Assembly: GCA_001599355.1 (NCBI GenBank)
Contig: BCGQ01000011.1
Location: forward strand, 1 to 64,000
Direction: 5' to 3'
DNA: 64,000 nucleotides
Origin: Nakazawaea peltata
Taxonomy: Eukaryota > Ascomycota > Pichiomycetes > Alaninales > Pachysolenaceae
The position numbers and the translations under genes were made by a program. The first letter of the stretch is position 1. Each line of letters opens with the position of its first letter. Positions 38,212-48,220 of the stretch are shown here, piece by piece. A model generated the notes under the pieces. The model worked only from the letters and a program-made list of their open reading frames with translations. It had not been told where the DNA came from and made no database searches.

Positions 38212-40401
38212 ATGAGATTACTTTTCGTACAAACAATTGACTTGAGCTATCTCCTACTGGTTACTCTCCTTCTATGTCTAGTTGAAGGAGCTGGAGTTGG
38301 TGTACATTTGGCTATTGCTTTGAGGAGCGAGATAACTCCTTCCAGTTGGGTCTACGGAGGAAGCTTCTATCCTGATTCGTTATACAATTGTTTGGGATTA
38401 TCAGAGGTGGGAGAATATAACCATTGGGCACCTTTTATAGAGCTGTTTGTGAAATTTCAGCTCCGCACAAGAGATGAGTTGGGCCAAGATCTACAAGAGG
38501 ACGACCAACTGTTCATCAAAGGCGTTTTCACTCATCAAATATCCGATATCACATGGCATTCTTTACTTCATATGAAAAATGGGCTACTCAAATATCTCAA
38601 CAATGTAGAATTCGATCTGAATGTCGACTATACAGAACTGCATACTTTCATGGACACTCTGGGTGACGTTTTATTACTATACAGAATGATTGATGGACTA
38701 GATATTGGACAAATCACCAATTGGAATTTCCCGCTGATCAAATTGGCTTCATTGTATCGACTGCTAGGGTTGAGTTCATCGATTACACCATTCCAGTTGC
38801 AATATTGTATGCATAGAGGCCAGACTCTGCTCCAATTAGAATTAGGAGTCGAAGCAGCTAAAAACTTTGCTTATCAAGCTGCCGAGAAATCCCCGTTATT
38901 TGTAGATCTTCTTGAGAGTTATCCAATAGGGGGAATGTATTCATCTGTAACTCGAATTGACCGGTGTATGCCTCAGCTTGAAGCTTTTCTACTGAGCCCG
39001 AATTCATTCGATGATCCCCGCTCCATATGTAATGAGGTCTATAGGCCACTTGAGCAAAAACTGTACGAGGGGGTAAATGTGAAACGACAGGTAAATGTCA
39101 ATATAAGCTCTATCACAGTCAATCAAGCTTACTTGGCAGTCAGTCCTTATGTCAAAAAATCTCAATTTGGATATAGTCTTCTGTTGGGTGAATTTTTGGG
39201 TCCCGAAATTGGAAGTTGTATTCTGGTGGGTGCTCCAATGGAGAACTCTATCTATGTGATTCCTCTTAATGATTTACAAAGCAGAACAGAGTCCAGGACT
39301 ATGCAATTATCACTACAGGGTCCACCGATCGGCTCTACTGTATTTAACTATCTAGACATTCTTGTTTCTGTAGATGACCCATTCCTCAAGTTTTTCAAAA
39401 ATGGAAACTTGGTATTGAGAGTAGAACTTCCCAAAGGAATGGTTACAACTGGTGCTCTTCTTCATGATTTAGACGGTCATCTCTTAATAGCCTCCAAATA
39501 TTTGGCAGATAACTATATTCTAGTATTAGATGGTGAGATTCTTCAAAAGATTCTCAATTACTCAGACTCTAATTCTATAGTTGATTTAGGTTACAAAGAT
39601 GTAACCACTCAAACTGTAAAAATACCCAAAGATTTAAAGCAGTCTTCTGAATATGAGAATTTTGGAGCTAGTCAAATACTGTACTGCCACAACTACATCG
39701 CAGTGACAATAGATAACTTAGGACTGATTATAATCTACAATAGGGAATGGGACCCTCAATGGATAATCACCTCAGACATCAAAGTTTGGAACTATAAGAA
39801 AGACATGCAGAACGTTAAAAATGATATCCACAAACTTAAATCACTGGAGTCTGGACAATTTGGAGTAGGGTACATTGGGTTTATCGAAGCGGACGAAACT
39901 TACTTGGTTGTTACTGCCAAGGCTAATAATGAACTCTGTAATCAATGTGGGATGGGTTACATATTTGAGGTTAACGATGGCAAAATCACACTAAGAGCTA
40001 AATTTGCTCCACCTTCGTCGCGAATGTCGGAGTTTGATCAGTTCGGATCATCGGCAGTTCTCGACCCTCAATCGAACTATTTATATGTGGGGGCGGCAAA
40101 TAAGGTAAAGAGGGGGGCGAAATCAGCATTCTATCGCTTTGATTTGAATAAGATGATACACAATATCAAGGCAAACACATTGCAGGCAAGCAAAGTGGAG
40201 GCAAATAAAGTCCAGACCCAATTCTACAGCGAATGTCGTGTTGTACTGGAGCTGGACTCCATCACCGGATTCGCAAACTATCCACCCATTATCAGCGATA
40301 CCTCTACATTGATTGTTGGGTTACCACAGTTTGGGTATCTCGAACTCAACTCTCCAACCGAACTCACCGGACAGCTCAGACTCTATCAGTTGGCTGTGTG
40401 A
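38212..40401 (+). CDS. GPI-phospholipase D-like secreted protein with FG-GAP repeats
   Basis: 729 residues from ATG 38212 (MRLLFVQTIDL). The frame is open upstream without ATG. A signal peptide (hydrophobic LSYLLLVTLLLCLVEGAG) leads to GVGVHLAIALR, which stands where GPI-PLD has its His-bearing N-terminus. NHWAPFIELF and GVFTHQISDITWHSL closely resemble the GPLD1 zinc-dependent phospholipase region (SHQVADVSWHSL). The C-terminal half holds FG-GAP-type repeats (SQFGYSLLLGEFLG, ENFGASQILYCHNY, GQFGVGYIGFIEADE, DQFGSSAVLDPQSNYL). By family it would cleave GPI anchors outside the cell or in the secretory lumen. S. cerevisiae has no obvious orthologue that I know of. Function is inferred. Confidence 0.8.
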   Translation: MRLLFVQTIDLSYLLLVTLLLCLVEGAGVGVHLAIALRSEITPSSWVYGGSFYPDSLYNCLGLSEVGEYNHWAPFIELFVKFQLRTRDELGQDLQEDDQLFIKGVFTHQISDITWHSLLHMKNGLLKYLNNVEFDLNVDYTELHTFMDTLGDVLLLYRMIDGLDIGQITNWNFPLIKLASLYRLLGLSSSITPFQLQYCMHRGQTLLQLELGVEAAKNFAYQAAEKSPLFVDLLESYPIGGMYSSVTRIDRCMPQLEAFLLSPNSFDDPRSICNEVYRPLEQKLYEGVNVKRQVNVNISSITVNQAYLAVSPYVKKSQFGYSLLLGEFLGPEIGSCILVGAPMENSIYVIPLNDLQSRTESRTMQLSLQGPPIGSTVFNYLDILVSVDDPFLKFFKNGNLVLRVELPKGMVTTGALLHDLDGHLLIASKYLADNYILVLDGEILQKILNYSDSNSIVDLGYKDVTTQTVKIPKDLKQSSEYENFGASQILYCHNYIAVTIDNLGLIIIYNREWDPQWIITSDIKVWNYKKDMQNVKNDIHKLKSLESGQFGVGYIGFIEADETYLVVTAKANNELCNQCGMGYIFEVNDGKITLRAKFAPPSSRMSEFDQFGSSAVLDPQSNYLYVGAANKVKRGAKSAFYRFDLNKMIHNIKANTLQASKVEANKVQTQFYSECRVVLELDSITGFANYPPIISDTSTLIVGLPQFGYLELNSPTELTGQLRLYQLAV

Positions 40402-40679
40402 CTAAAATTAGCTCAACAAACAATTGAGTGCGGCTGCATATAGCTCATCTCATCGCGCAGTCAATCTCCTTTCGCTTTCGTTTATAAGGGAAAAAAAACA
40501 GCTCATCACATTAAAGGGGGGCGCTGTTCGGTAATTGAACTTTTCGTACACAAAGCACCCACACTTGTTGAGTCAGATCAAACATGTTTTAATTTTTTCA
40601 CATGCTTCTTTATATAAATACACTGATAAATAATTTGTATATGAACTTGGCGCAAAGATAAGAAATTGATAAATTAAAT

Positions 40680-40940
40680 ATGAATACTTATGATAGGAGA
40701 TACACTTATACACAGGATAAACTCAGACGAAAGAGTAGTGGGGACTGCGAGAAGTATGTTTCCGATATGATGATGCTGAGACCCAGACAACACGACCGCA
40801 GAATGAGTAATGAGCAATTGATCGATATAATGGAGAAGGAACAAGATCTGATAGTGTTGCGTTTGATGAGGGAGATTGATTTTTTAAAAGATGAGAACAG
40901 ACAGTTGAGACTTCGTCTTGAGAATAAAACTGGCAATTAG
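40680..40940 (+). CDS. Small coiled-coil protein (86 aa)
   Basis: ATG 40680 to the stop at 40940. A basic N-terminal half (MNTYDRRYTYTQDKLRRKSS) is followed by a regular amphipathic helix (SNEQLIDIMEKEQDAIVLRL with CTG as Ala, then MREIDFLKDENRQLRLRLE). Heptad spacing indicates a coiled coil. It resembles the conserved EKEQDAIVLKL motif of small fungal coiled-coil proteins, but I cannot name it. The gene lies between GPI-PLD (+) and the chitin deacetylase (-), 46 bp from the latter. Confidence 0.65.
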   Translation: MNTYDRRYTYTQDKLRRKSSGDCEKYVSDMMMLRPRQHDRRMSNEQLIDIMEKEQDLIVLRLMREIDFLKDENRQLRLRLENKTGN

Positions 40941-40986
40941 CTCTCACTGCACTACGACGAACATATACATATATAAATAATACCCT

Positions 40987-41883
40987 TCATTCATATACTT
41001 TGATGTAGTTAATGCTATCGACACACTGGGCGACAGTCATTTGATCTGAGCCCAATATTTTATTAATTTGAATCAGAGCATTGACGGTCTTTTCAGTTCC
41101 GTCATGTTCCAAAATAAGACCCGATTTCGAATTTGCCTTCCATCTTTGGACATCGGCAAATATATGTTGGTCATTACGTTCCAAAGGAGCCGATTCAAGT
41201 TTCCAATCGAATGTATCATGATCCCAAAGAACCAGTTGTAATCCAAATTGCCTCAGGATGCTTCTCACCCGATTATCGATACCTCCGTAAGGTGGTCGAT
41301 ACCATTTCGGGATATGGTTTCCAGTGGCATTCATCGCCCATATAGACCATTCAAATTGCAGTACAATTTGCTCGTTACTAAGACTTGGGAGGAATGGATG
41401 AGACCATGTATGACTCAGTAAAAGATGTCCTTCTCTTTGAATCTCTCTATAAATTTCAGGGAACTTCACTACATTGACACCAAGTGTGAAGAAGGTCGAT
41501 TTATGTGTAAGCAGTTTCAATAGTTTAGGAGTCAGAAGTGAAGGTCCATCATCAAATGTCTGAGACAACTTAGGGCACGTGTACAGGTCGTCAAAACTAA
41601 CACATTTATAGCAGTCAAAGCTACAAGAGTCTGCTCTCTCAGGGCAAACACCTTGCTGACGAGGAAAGATAGTGTCAGGAACCATTTTGAAATCTATAAA
41701 ATCCAATGGAATGTATGGCGGATCTAGTCCCGGCCATTGCTTAAGCCCTGTAAAATCTGTCAACCATTTAGGGAATTGTTGTACTAATAAAGCATGAGGT
41801 TGAAATCCAACAGCGTCAATCAGTGATCCTATAGCTCCACAGGCTATCACGGCGCTGAGCACAAAACGATACAATTGTTTCAT
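40987..41883 (-). CDS. CDA2: Chitin deacetylase
   Basis: 298 residues from ATG 41883-41881, the usual length (S. cerevisiae Cda1 301, Cda2 312). An N-terminal hydrophobic signal segment is followed by a Cys-rich stretch (CPERADSCSFDCYKC) and the NodB domain. NodB motifs are SQTFDDGPS (motif 1), SHTWSHPFLPSLS (motif 2, metal His pair), WYRPPYGGIDNRVR (motif 3) and LWDHDTFDWKL (motif 4). CTG codons fall on Ala in IV-A-QFEWSIWAMNATG and GPSL-A-TP. In yeast the enzyme turns chitin to chitosan in the ascospore wall. Cda1 and Cda2 cannot be distinguished. Confidence 0.92.
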   Translation of the reverse strand: MKQLYRFVLSAVIACGAIGSLIDAVGFQPHALLVQQFPKWLTDFTGLKQWPGLDPPYIPLDFIDFKMVPDTIFPRQQGVCPERADSCSFDCYKCVSFDDLYTCPKLSQTFDDGPSLLTPKLLKLLTHKSTFFTLGVNVVKFPEIYREIQREGHLLLSHTWSHPFLPSLSNEQIVLQFEWSIWAMNATGNHIPKWYRPPYGGIDNRVRSILRQFGLQLVLWDHDTFDWKLESAPLERNDQHIFADVQRWKANSKSGLILEHDGTEKTVNALIQINKILGSDQMTVAQCVDSINYIKVYE

Positions 41884-42195
41884 TGGACTGTTCTCTTGGA
41901 CTGTTTGATAAGAACTGCCACAAACCGAATTTAAGTTAGCGATCCCAAAAGGGTAAGGAAAAAGGGATACTCAGGTGGGGTAGATGTGGTGGGGTAGCCG
42001 AGGTGGGGTCGAGAAGTTGGTAGAGATGTGAATCGGAGAGATAAACCGCAGAGATAAATAGGAGGAATTAATGGGACAGACAATGGGAACAATACAGGGA
42101 ATATGTACCCGTGCTACACCTTAGAAGGCCTACAAATTTTCATAACATCTAATAGCTTGAAGATTGAATAACATAAAGACATAAATTGCACCACT
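41884..42195. other. Intergenic region upstream of the chitin deacetylase
   Basis: 312 bp with GGTGGGGTAG/GGTGGGGTCG words repeated three times (about 41975-42012). This is the promoter side of the deacetylase and the 3' flank of the phosphate transporter. Confidence 0.5.
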
Positions 42196-44856
42196 TTAAA
42201 ATCCAAGACTAGAGGCAATACCATAACCAATAGAAATAATAACAAGATACAGGAGCAATGACAGAGGAATACCTCTGGTAATGAAGGTACTGACTTGTAA
42301 ATATGGTCTACCAACTTCATCAGTCATACCTATCAGAGTGACATTAGGGAAACCAGAAGTTGGTAACAGCATGGCACCACTGGCAATTAAAGTGGTGATC
42401 ATGACTAATAAATTGGCATGTGGAGTAGGTAAACTCAGACCAACCTCTTGGACCAAAGGAATAATGATCAATACTGCAACGGTGTGAGAGATGAAGGTAG
42501 CAATAACTAAGACCAATACACCGAAAATGAGCATGATCAGATAAAGAGGGAAATTCTCAATCTTGTGTTGTAACAGGGTCAGAATAGTAGCAAGTAATCC
42601 AGAAGAACTGACCAGCTTACCTAACAGAATACCACCCATCAGTAAGACAACGATAGACCAAGGGAAGTTGTTCAAATCTTGAGCAGTAAGTAAACCGGTA
42701 CCGAACAACAAGACAAAGGCAATGACCGTGATTTCACCAGACTCTCCTAATTCTGACTTCATTTGTTGTAAAACACACCATAAGATAATAGTGAGTAAAC
42801 AGACACAAGAAACATAGATTTGCTTCAGAGTCAATCTCTCTTTGATTGGCTTATACAGCTTAACCTTCAGAGTCTTGACATTGAAAGTGTAAGTGACAAG
42901 CAACCAAATCAAAAGATCGGAGAAAATCAGAACAGGAATCAGTACCAGGAACCATTTACCCCATCCAGGGTTAGGGTCCATGTATTGAACAGCAATCATG
43001 TTCTGTGGAGACAGAATTGGCGAGGCCATACCACCGACATTGGACAGGAACAGGATACCCAATAACATCAGTTGAATGAATGGAGAGTCAGAAGGTTGAG
43101 ATTTGATTAATCCTTGCATTAATGAGAAACATAAAACTGGCAGAGCAACATTAGAAATCCACATAGACAAAAAGGTCAGTACAACCATGATCAGTAAAAT
43201 GATAATACGAGGATTAGTACCAGCAGCCAGCAAAATGTAAGACAGTAACACCTTCAGAATGTTGTACTTCGATAACAGCAGCAGCAATGTGAAACCACCG
43301 ATCAATAACATAATTGTAGAAGACCACATAACTCCAAGGATGTACGACGACAGATCAGACAGACTCATGATGGAACCATCATCATTTTTACATACTCTGA
43401 AAGTAACAACCAATAATGGGACGAACATCAGAGTGACAAACAAAGGCAAAGTCTCAGTCAGCCACATTAACAGTACAAATGCTAATAACAGCATACATTT
43501 ATGTTGCAGTTCATCATTGAAAGTCTTTACTCCCAACAAAATACCAGTAATGGTGACAATGATCAGTAATTTAAGAGTCTTCTTGGTAAAGAAACATTTT
43601 GGAACCTGAAGAGTATCCCAAGACATGATTCTGAATGGCATTTTATACTCATAACAATCAAGTTTCAACAATTTCTCAAATTGCAGTTCATCACCAGCAC
43701 GAACTACAGCATCAGGATTGACAATACCATTCTCTAAACCTAACATATCCTTCCATACGGTGGTTCTTTCCCAAACAATATGTTCTCTGAGCAAACTCTT
43801 CAACTCTGTTCTACAACTCTCAATGTTAGGGTTATTAGTCAACTGAGCATATCCCTCAACAATGACATCAAGTCTCTTGTCTAATTGTTTAATAGTGTGG
43901 ATGTTGAATACATGGCTATTTTCTTGTTTGTAGAGAGCACCATTGGCGATCAAATCTTCCTTGATAGTGTAATTCAATTCCTTGTCGAACTTCTTGGAGA
44001 TCTTAGTGAACCCAATCTTATTTAATTCAATAAAAGATTTCAATTCACTCAAGGAAACAAATAAGAAAGTTAATCTTTTCTTCAAAGAAACCTTCATTTG
44101 AATATCATCAGTGACATCCTTAGCATCCAACAAAGCAGTATTAGCAGAGGAGTACTCACCGTCGTCTTCATCATCATCGTCATCATCATCGATCAGGTTG
44201 GCATTAGGACCTTCTTGCATCTCAACATCAATGTTCATATTGAAACTCTTCATCGAGTGGATAATATCTTGGTGGATACTTGACTTTCTACTCAAAATGG
44301 ATTTCAGTTCACTGAAATTATGGTTCGTCTCTTTCAAGTGTAATTTAGACTCCGACAAGTCATGAATACATTGGTTGTACTGAGTAAAGATCTCTTGTTC
44401 CTTTGTCTTGTAGAACAGATCAATTCTTTCTAATTCTTTACGCAACAGAGAGACAAAGGCTTTAGAAGCATCAAATTCTTCATCTGATCCTTCAATAGAC
44501 TCCAAAGCAGACAAAGTGGATTGGGAGTCATCTGAAGATTTATCAGCCTTCTTGAAGGTCTTATCGGTGAAATTATCTAATTTTTTTAATTCGATCGAAT
44601 CACCAGAACCAGCATCGGCAGAACTCGAACCCTCTTCGGTCTCGGATTCCTCTTTCCTGAGTTTCAAAAGCTTCTTTTTCAATCTAAGAAACTTCTCATC
44701 TTTTGGCTGCTTTCCCAGGCTCTTATTAGTGCCGTTGACAATATCTAATTGTTTTTCTTCTAAAGAATAGATTAATTTCTTCAAGGTTGGGTAGTTGATA
44801 TAGTTGTCGGACCACTCAGGAACCGAGTTGAACTTCAACGAGTTGGAGAATTTCAT
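42196..44856 (-). CDS. SPX-domain low-affinity phosphate transporter (PHO87/PHO90/PHO91)
   Basis: 886 residues from ATG 44856-44854. The N-terminus MKFSNSLKFNSVPEWSDNYI and YPTLKKLIYSLEEKQL start an SPX domain (about 1-340) with a long acidic Ser-rich insert. IELNKIGFTKISKKFDKEL is the conserved SPX helix. About 12 membrane segments of the SLC13/DASS type fill residues ~420-886, with KTFNDELQHKCM, SMWISNVA, GGMASPI.SPQN, ISHTVAVLIIIPL and SSGFPNVT. CTG on family Ala: SNVAAPVLC and GGIALGKAVSSSG. It carries inorganic phosphate with SPX control by inositol pyrophosphates. Plasma membrane (Pho87/90) or vacuole (Pho91) cannot be decided here. Confidence 0.92.
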   Translation of the reverse strand: MKFSNSLKFNSVPEWSDNYINYPTLKKLIYSLEEKQLDIVNGTNKSLGKQPKDEKFLRLKKKLLKLRKEESETEEGSSSADAGSGDSIELKKLDNFTDKTFKKADKSSDDSQSTLSALESIEGSDEEFDASKAFVSLLRKELERIDLFYKTKEQEIFTQYNQCIHDLSESKLHLKETNHNFSELKSILSRKSSIHQDIIHSMKSFNMNIDVEMQEGPNANLIDDDDDDDEDDGEYSSANTALLDAKDVTDDIQMKVSLKKRLTFLFVSLSELKSFIELNKIGFTKISKKFDKELNYTIKEDLIANGALYKQENSHVFNIHTIKQLDKRLDVIVEGYAQLTNNPNIESCRTELKSLLREHIVWERTTVWKDMLGLENGIVNPDAVVRAGDELQFEKLLKLDCYEYKMPFRIMSWDTLQVPKCFFTKKTLKLLIIVTITGILLGVKTFNDELQHKCMLLLAFVLLMWLTETLPLFVTLMFVPLLVVTFRVCKNDDGSIMSLSDLSSYILGVMWSSTIMLLIGGFTLLLLLSKYNILKVLLSYILLAAGTNPRIIILLIMVVLTFLSMWISNVALPVLCFSLMQGLIKSQPSDSPFIQLMLLGILFLSNVGGMASPILSPQNMIAVQYMDPNPGWGKWFLVLIPVLIFSDLLIWLLVTYTFNVKTLKVKLYKPIKERLTLKQIYVSCVCLLTIILWCVLQQMKSELGESGEITVIAFVLLFGTGLLTAQDLNNFPWSIVVLLMGGILLGKLVSSSGLLATILTLLQHKIENFPLYLIMLIFGVLVLVIATFISHTVAVLIIIPLVQEVGLSLPTPHANLLVMITTLIASGAMLLPTSGFPNVTLIGMTDEVGRPYLQVSTFITRGIPLSLLLYLVIISIGYGIASSLGF

Positions 44857-45789
44857 ATTGTCTACTACACTCGATTACTGTAAAGATAACCTCAAGATCA
44901 CCTGCCATATTTATATAAGGGGAGGAGACAGGGGGAAAATTTTTCCTTAGGAATCTAAAGACGTTAGGGGGCCCGTTTCTTTTTCCTGCAGTATTGGGGG
45001 AGGCAGAGGAGACAGAGGGGAGGAGAATGAAAGAGGTTGGAACGCCAGAGGGATGAGGGAGGATGGTGGTGACGAGTGGATGAGACGTGTTGCTGAGATA
45101 TATGGTGCCCATCTCCATGACAAGTAGTCCTCGTACACAGTTTTTTCCACCCAAAAATCTTTAGTACCACTCAACTTTATAGCCTCCACAAGTTTTACTA
45201 AAACCGAAAAAAGTCGATCGCATTGTCCCAGCCTGCTTCTACGCTTCACATAAAAGCATAATATCTGGAGATGTTCAAAATGTATGTCAGATTTTTAGGA
45301 TATTATCTACTATTTATAAGTCATCGCTTGTCATTTGACAGGTTTCTCGGCAACTAGTCAAAAAGCTTAAATTCGATAAACGTGGTAACTGGTCGTGTGA
45401 CTGAATTTGTAGCCCTCGTGCTCGTGTGCACGTTTTTTGTGAGGAAGCCAAGTCTGTACTGTAATTTCATTCTCTTTACATTTTTTCTTGGCTTAGTATA
45501 AAAATAGAGGCCCACGTGGGCTCCTTGTGCATTTGATAATGCGTACTTTATCAGGGAATAATTTCCTTTTTCGGAGTGACTCAATTGAAGTTTTGGGTGT
45601 GCACGACCTTAATTGATTTCTGATACACGACCATACACGTCTTCGGTCAGGGCATCGGCTTAGCCTTACAGTTATTATACCTTACAGACAATTGGTCATA
45701 AATATTATATTATCTAAAGCTGGAAAGGTGCTATCTAAAGCTGTTATGTATTAGCGACATATCATCACTATGGTTTCCCCATTAATATT
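44857..45789 (-). promoter_or_regulatory. Phosphate-transporter promoter with CACGTG/CACGTT boxes
   Basis: GGGGGAAAATTTTTCC (about 44931-44946) and TATATAA lie near the start. A C/T-rich (minus-strand) tract spans 44990-45090. A 12-bp palindrome GCCCACGTGGGC (45510-45521) and CACGTT (45429-45434) are bHLH (Pho4/Cbf1-type) sites ~570-660 bp upstream of the ATG. The upstream neighbour is tail-on, so this DNA serves the transporter. A minus ORF at 45354-45584 is not convincing. Confidence 0.55.
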
Positions 45790-46434
45790 CTATTTCGATA
45801 CCGATTTCCAATTCAAATTGAAACGACCTTCTGGTACTTTGTAATTACGAATACCCTCAATAACTTCATCCACGGTGTTTGCAACTACTAAAATCTTACC
45901 ATTGTTTTCGCTGATAAACCCATTATCAATCAGATCGCGAATAAACAGGATCAAATGGTCATAGAATCCGTTCATGTTGAAAAGAACAATAGGCTTCTGA
46001 TGAATACCCAATTGATTCCAAGTGGTCACCTCCATTAACTCTTCCAAAGTTCCAAATCCTCCCGGCATAGCAATGAAACCCATATTCAGCTCGTCACCCA
46101 TCATTCTCTTTCTAGTGTGCATATCTTCAACAATAGTAGTTTGACCGTACTCGGTCTCTTCAGGCATAGGACTCCAACCTTCGTGCTCCTCTCCAGTTTG
46201 CTTTCTTTCTCTTGAGATTAACAGATCTGGAATGATTCCGTGGACGTACCCACCAGCAGAGACCGCATTCTTCAGGATGGTTCCCATCAACCCAGTGGTT
46301 CCTCCACCGTATACAATGCCGAACTTCTCTTCCAGTAATTTCTTACCCAACAGCAGCAGCATCTCAACAAACTCGCTCTTTTTCCCCATCAGAGAACCAC
46401 AGAACACGCATACGACATTCTCCGGTTTAGTCAT
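45790..46434 (-). CDS. LOG-family protein (lysine decarboxylase-like, nucleotide phosphoribohydrolase)
   Basis: 214 residues from ATG 46434-46432. The Rossmann-like LOG fold shows VCVFCGS at the start, IVYGGGTTGLMG (phosphate-binding loop), then MHTRKRMM and PGGFGTLEELMEVTTWNQLG, the diagnostic PGGxGTxxE motif. In plants and bacteria such enzymes release cytokinin bases from nucleotide monophosphates. The yeast homologue (YJL055W type) is linked to detoxifying damaged bases. CTG codons as Ala give EM-AAA-LGKKL and GTI-A-KNAVSAGG, as expected in the family. The length is normal. Confidence 0.92.
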   Translation of the reverse strand: MTKPENVVCVFCGSLMGKKSEFVEMLLLLGKKLLEEKFGIVYGGGTTGLMGTILKNAVSAGGYVHGIIPDLLISRERKQTGEEHEGWSPMPEETEYGQTTIVEDMHTRKRMMGDELNMGFIAMPGGFGTLEELMEVTTWNQLGIHQKPIVLFNMNGFYDHLILFIRDLIDNGFISENNGKILVVANTVDEVIEGIRNYKVPEGRFNLNWKSVSK

Positions 46435-48220
46435 CTTGTCTATATCTATGTCTAATTATCCTTTTATTGCTTGTTATTCCAACTTCTTTACCTTGACGGC
46501 GGTTGTTCCTTTGCAAGGATGGAATTAATTTGGATTTACACGACCTTGCGCGTGATTGCGTTGTTAAGCGGGGTTGGCGTGGCGGCTGGAACCGCGCTTG
46601 TCCTCCGTCAAAAAAAGTTGCCACTTAACGAGGGTCTCGCTTGAGCACGGACAGAAAAATCCGCGTAGGTCGTGCTATCTAAGCATGGAGATGAGGGAGA
46701 AAGAGGCAGATCTAAATTATGAATCAGCTGAGACAGAGTGCATCGGGTATTCAGTTGGAAGGGTGTTAAGTAGTTTAGTTCCGATACAGAATGTTGAAGG
46801 ATATGGTCTATCTCTTGGTGTTCTTGGTGTTTTCTTAGTATATCTCTTAGTATATCTCATGGTAGTGTATAGTTTACAGATAGTATTAATGCGTTGAAGG
46901 CATTAGGGATGTAGGAATATTGGGGCATATTGGGGCACACTAAAAGAGCAAACAAGGGAAGAATACGAGGGGAAGAGAAGGGTGAAACTACCAGTGAACC
47001 AGTGATGAAATTCAAGTTCACTAATTAGCATCAGACAATTTTGGAACTAAACCAAAATTCATCTCGAGAAAATGTGTACCCGGTCCCTAAGAGATAAGCT
47101 ATTTTATATTTCTGCCCTTAAAAGTCCGATTTTTTTTAAGATTTAAGAAAAAACGCACATTACCTTTCAAAAATCCTAAAGATTCAGGCTTGAGATTTGA
47201 GAACTCTTAGAATTTCAAAGCAACGTTAAAAACGGCATGGGTCAGTGCTCATGAAAAAAAAGGGGCACAAATAAAAATAGAGTGTAGAGTGAATTTAGAG
47301 CGAACGTTGAAAAAAAAAAGACGGCTTATAAATTAAAGGTGTTCGATTATTAGTTCGATAAAAATTAGTGTAAGAGGTTAAACTACCCACCGTTTAATGC
47401 GGCGCATGAGTGATCAGACCCGGCTATTTGAATCATGGCAATAAAATATCTCAGTCTCCAAATCGCCGATAAAAGGAAACAGGCAGCTTTAGCCTTCCGA
47501 AGGGCACAAAGGGCAAATCAGATAGCTCACAGCGCTCCTATTGTAGACTATTTTTTTTAGAGTAAAGGGCAGTTTCTCTAAGACCTGCCGCAGATTGTAT
47601 TGCCACCATAGTGGATATCTATGACGAAAACAGGGCTGTAGAATAACTGGACTATCTGCGAGGTCGTTAAGTTCGTACATGTCGTAAATCATTCCTCTGT
47701 GTGTTCTTACCCCGGCCCCACCCTTCCTTATCGCTGTTTCTATCACTGCCTCTATCGCTGTCTCTTTCTCTATCTCAGTCTCTGCCCCTATCACTGTCCC
47801 TTAGTGCCCCTTTTGACTTGCTGCCCCTTCCTAATGCGCATCAAAGGGCAGCTTAAACTGGATCGAGCCGAAAAAAAAAAGTGAGCGAAACCTCTTTTTT
47901 AAGTCGAGAAATCTCGAAATCGTTTCTAAAACACAGATCCGCCATTGGACACTAGTCAACTGGAAGAGATAAAAGTTTGGACATTTGATTGTTGGACATT
48001 CCCAGAAGCATTGAAAAGAACAGAGCGATTGAAATCATTATAAAAAAACCATATTTATCTGCTCCTTTTCACCCTTTTTTATCACCCATTTTTGCTCACA
48101 AGCTTTATAAACACGGGCGAGATCCTCAGCGATAAAAGCTTTAATCAATCCAACTTTCGGTATTGACCCGGTTTCTTTTTCAACACTCCTTTATTAATAG
48201 AGTTACCGCGGTCGTTTAGC
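46435..48220. promoter_or_regulatory. 1.8-kb intergenic region upstream of PBS2
   Basis: A 70-codon ATG frame (46685-46897) would code a small protein with one hydrophobic segment (LGVLGVFLVYLLVYLMVVY) but is built from short DNA repeats (CTTGGTGTT, CTTAGTATATCT), so I do not call it. The rest has A/T homopolymers (47130-47310), a pyrimidine-rich tract with imperfect TATC(A/G)CTG repeats (47730-47800), and TTTTTTATCACCC before PBS2. No RNA gene was recognised. Confidence 0.45.

Noticed and set aside
46685-46897. 70-codon ATG ORF with a hydrophobic segment
   Set aside because: The hydrophobic part is coded by short DNA repeats and no splice or promoter support is seen; it could be real but is not supportable.
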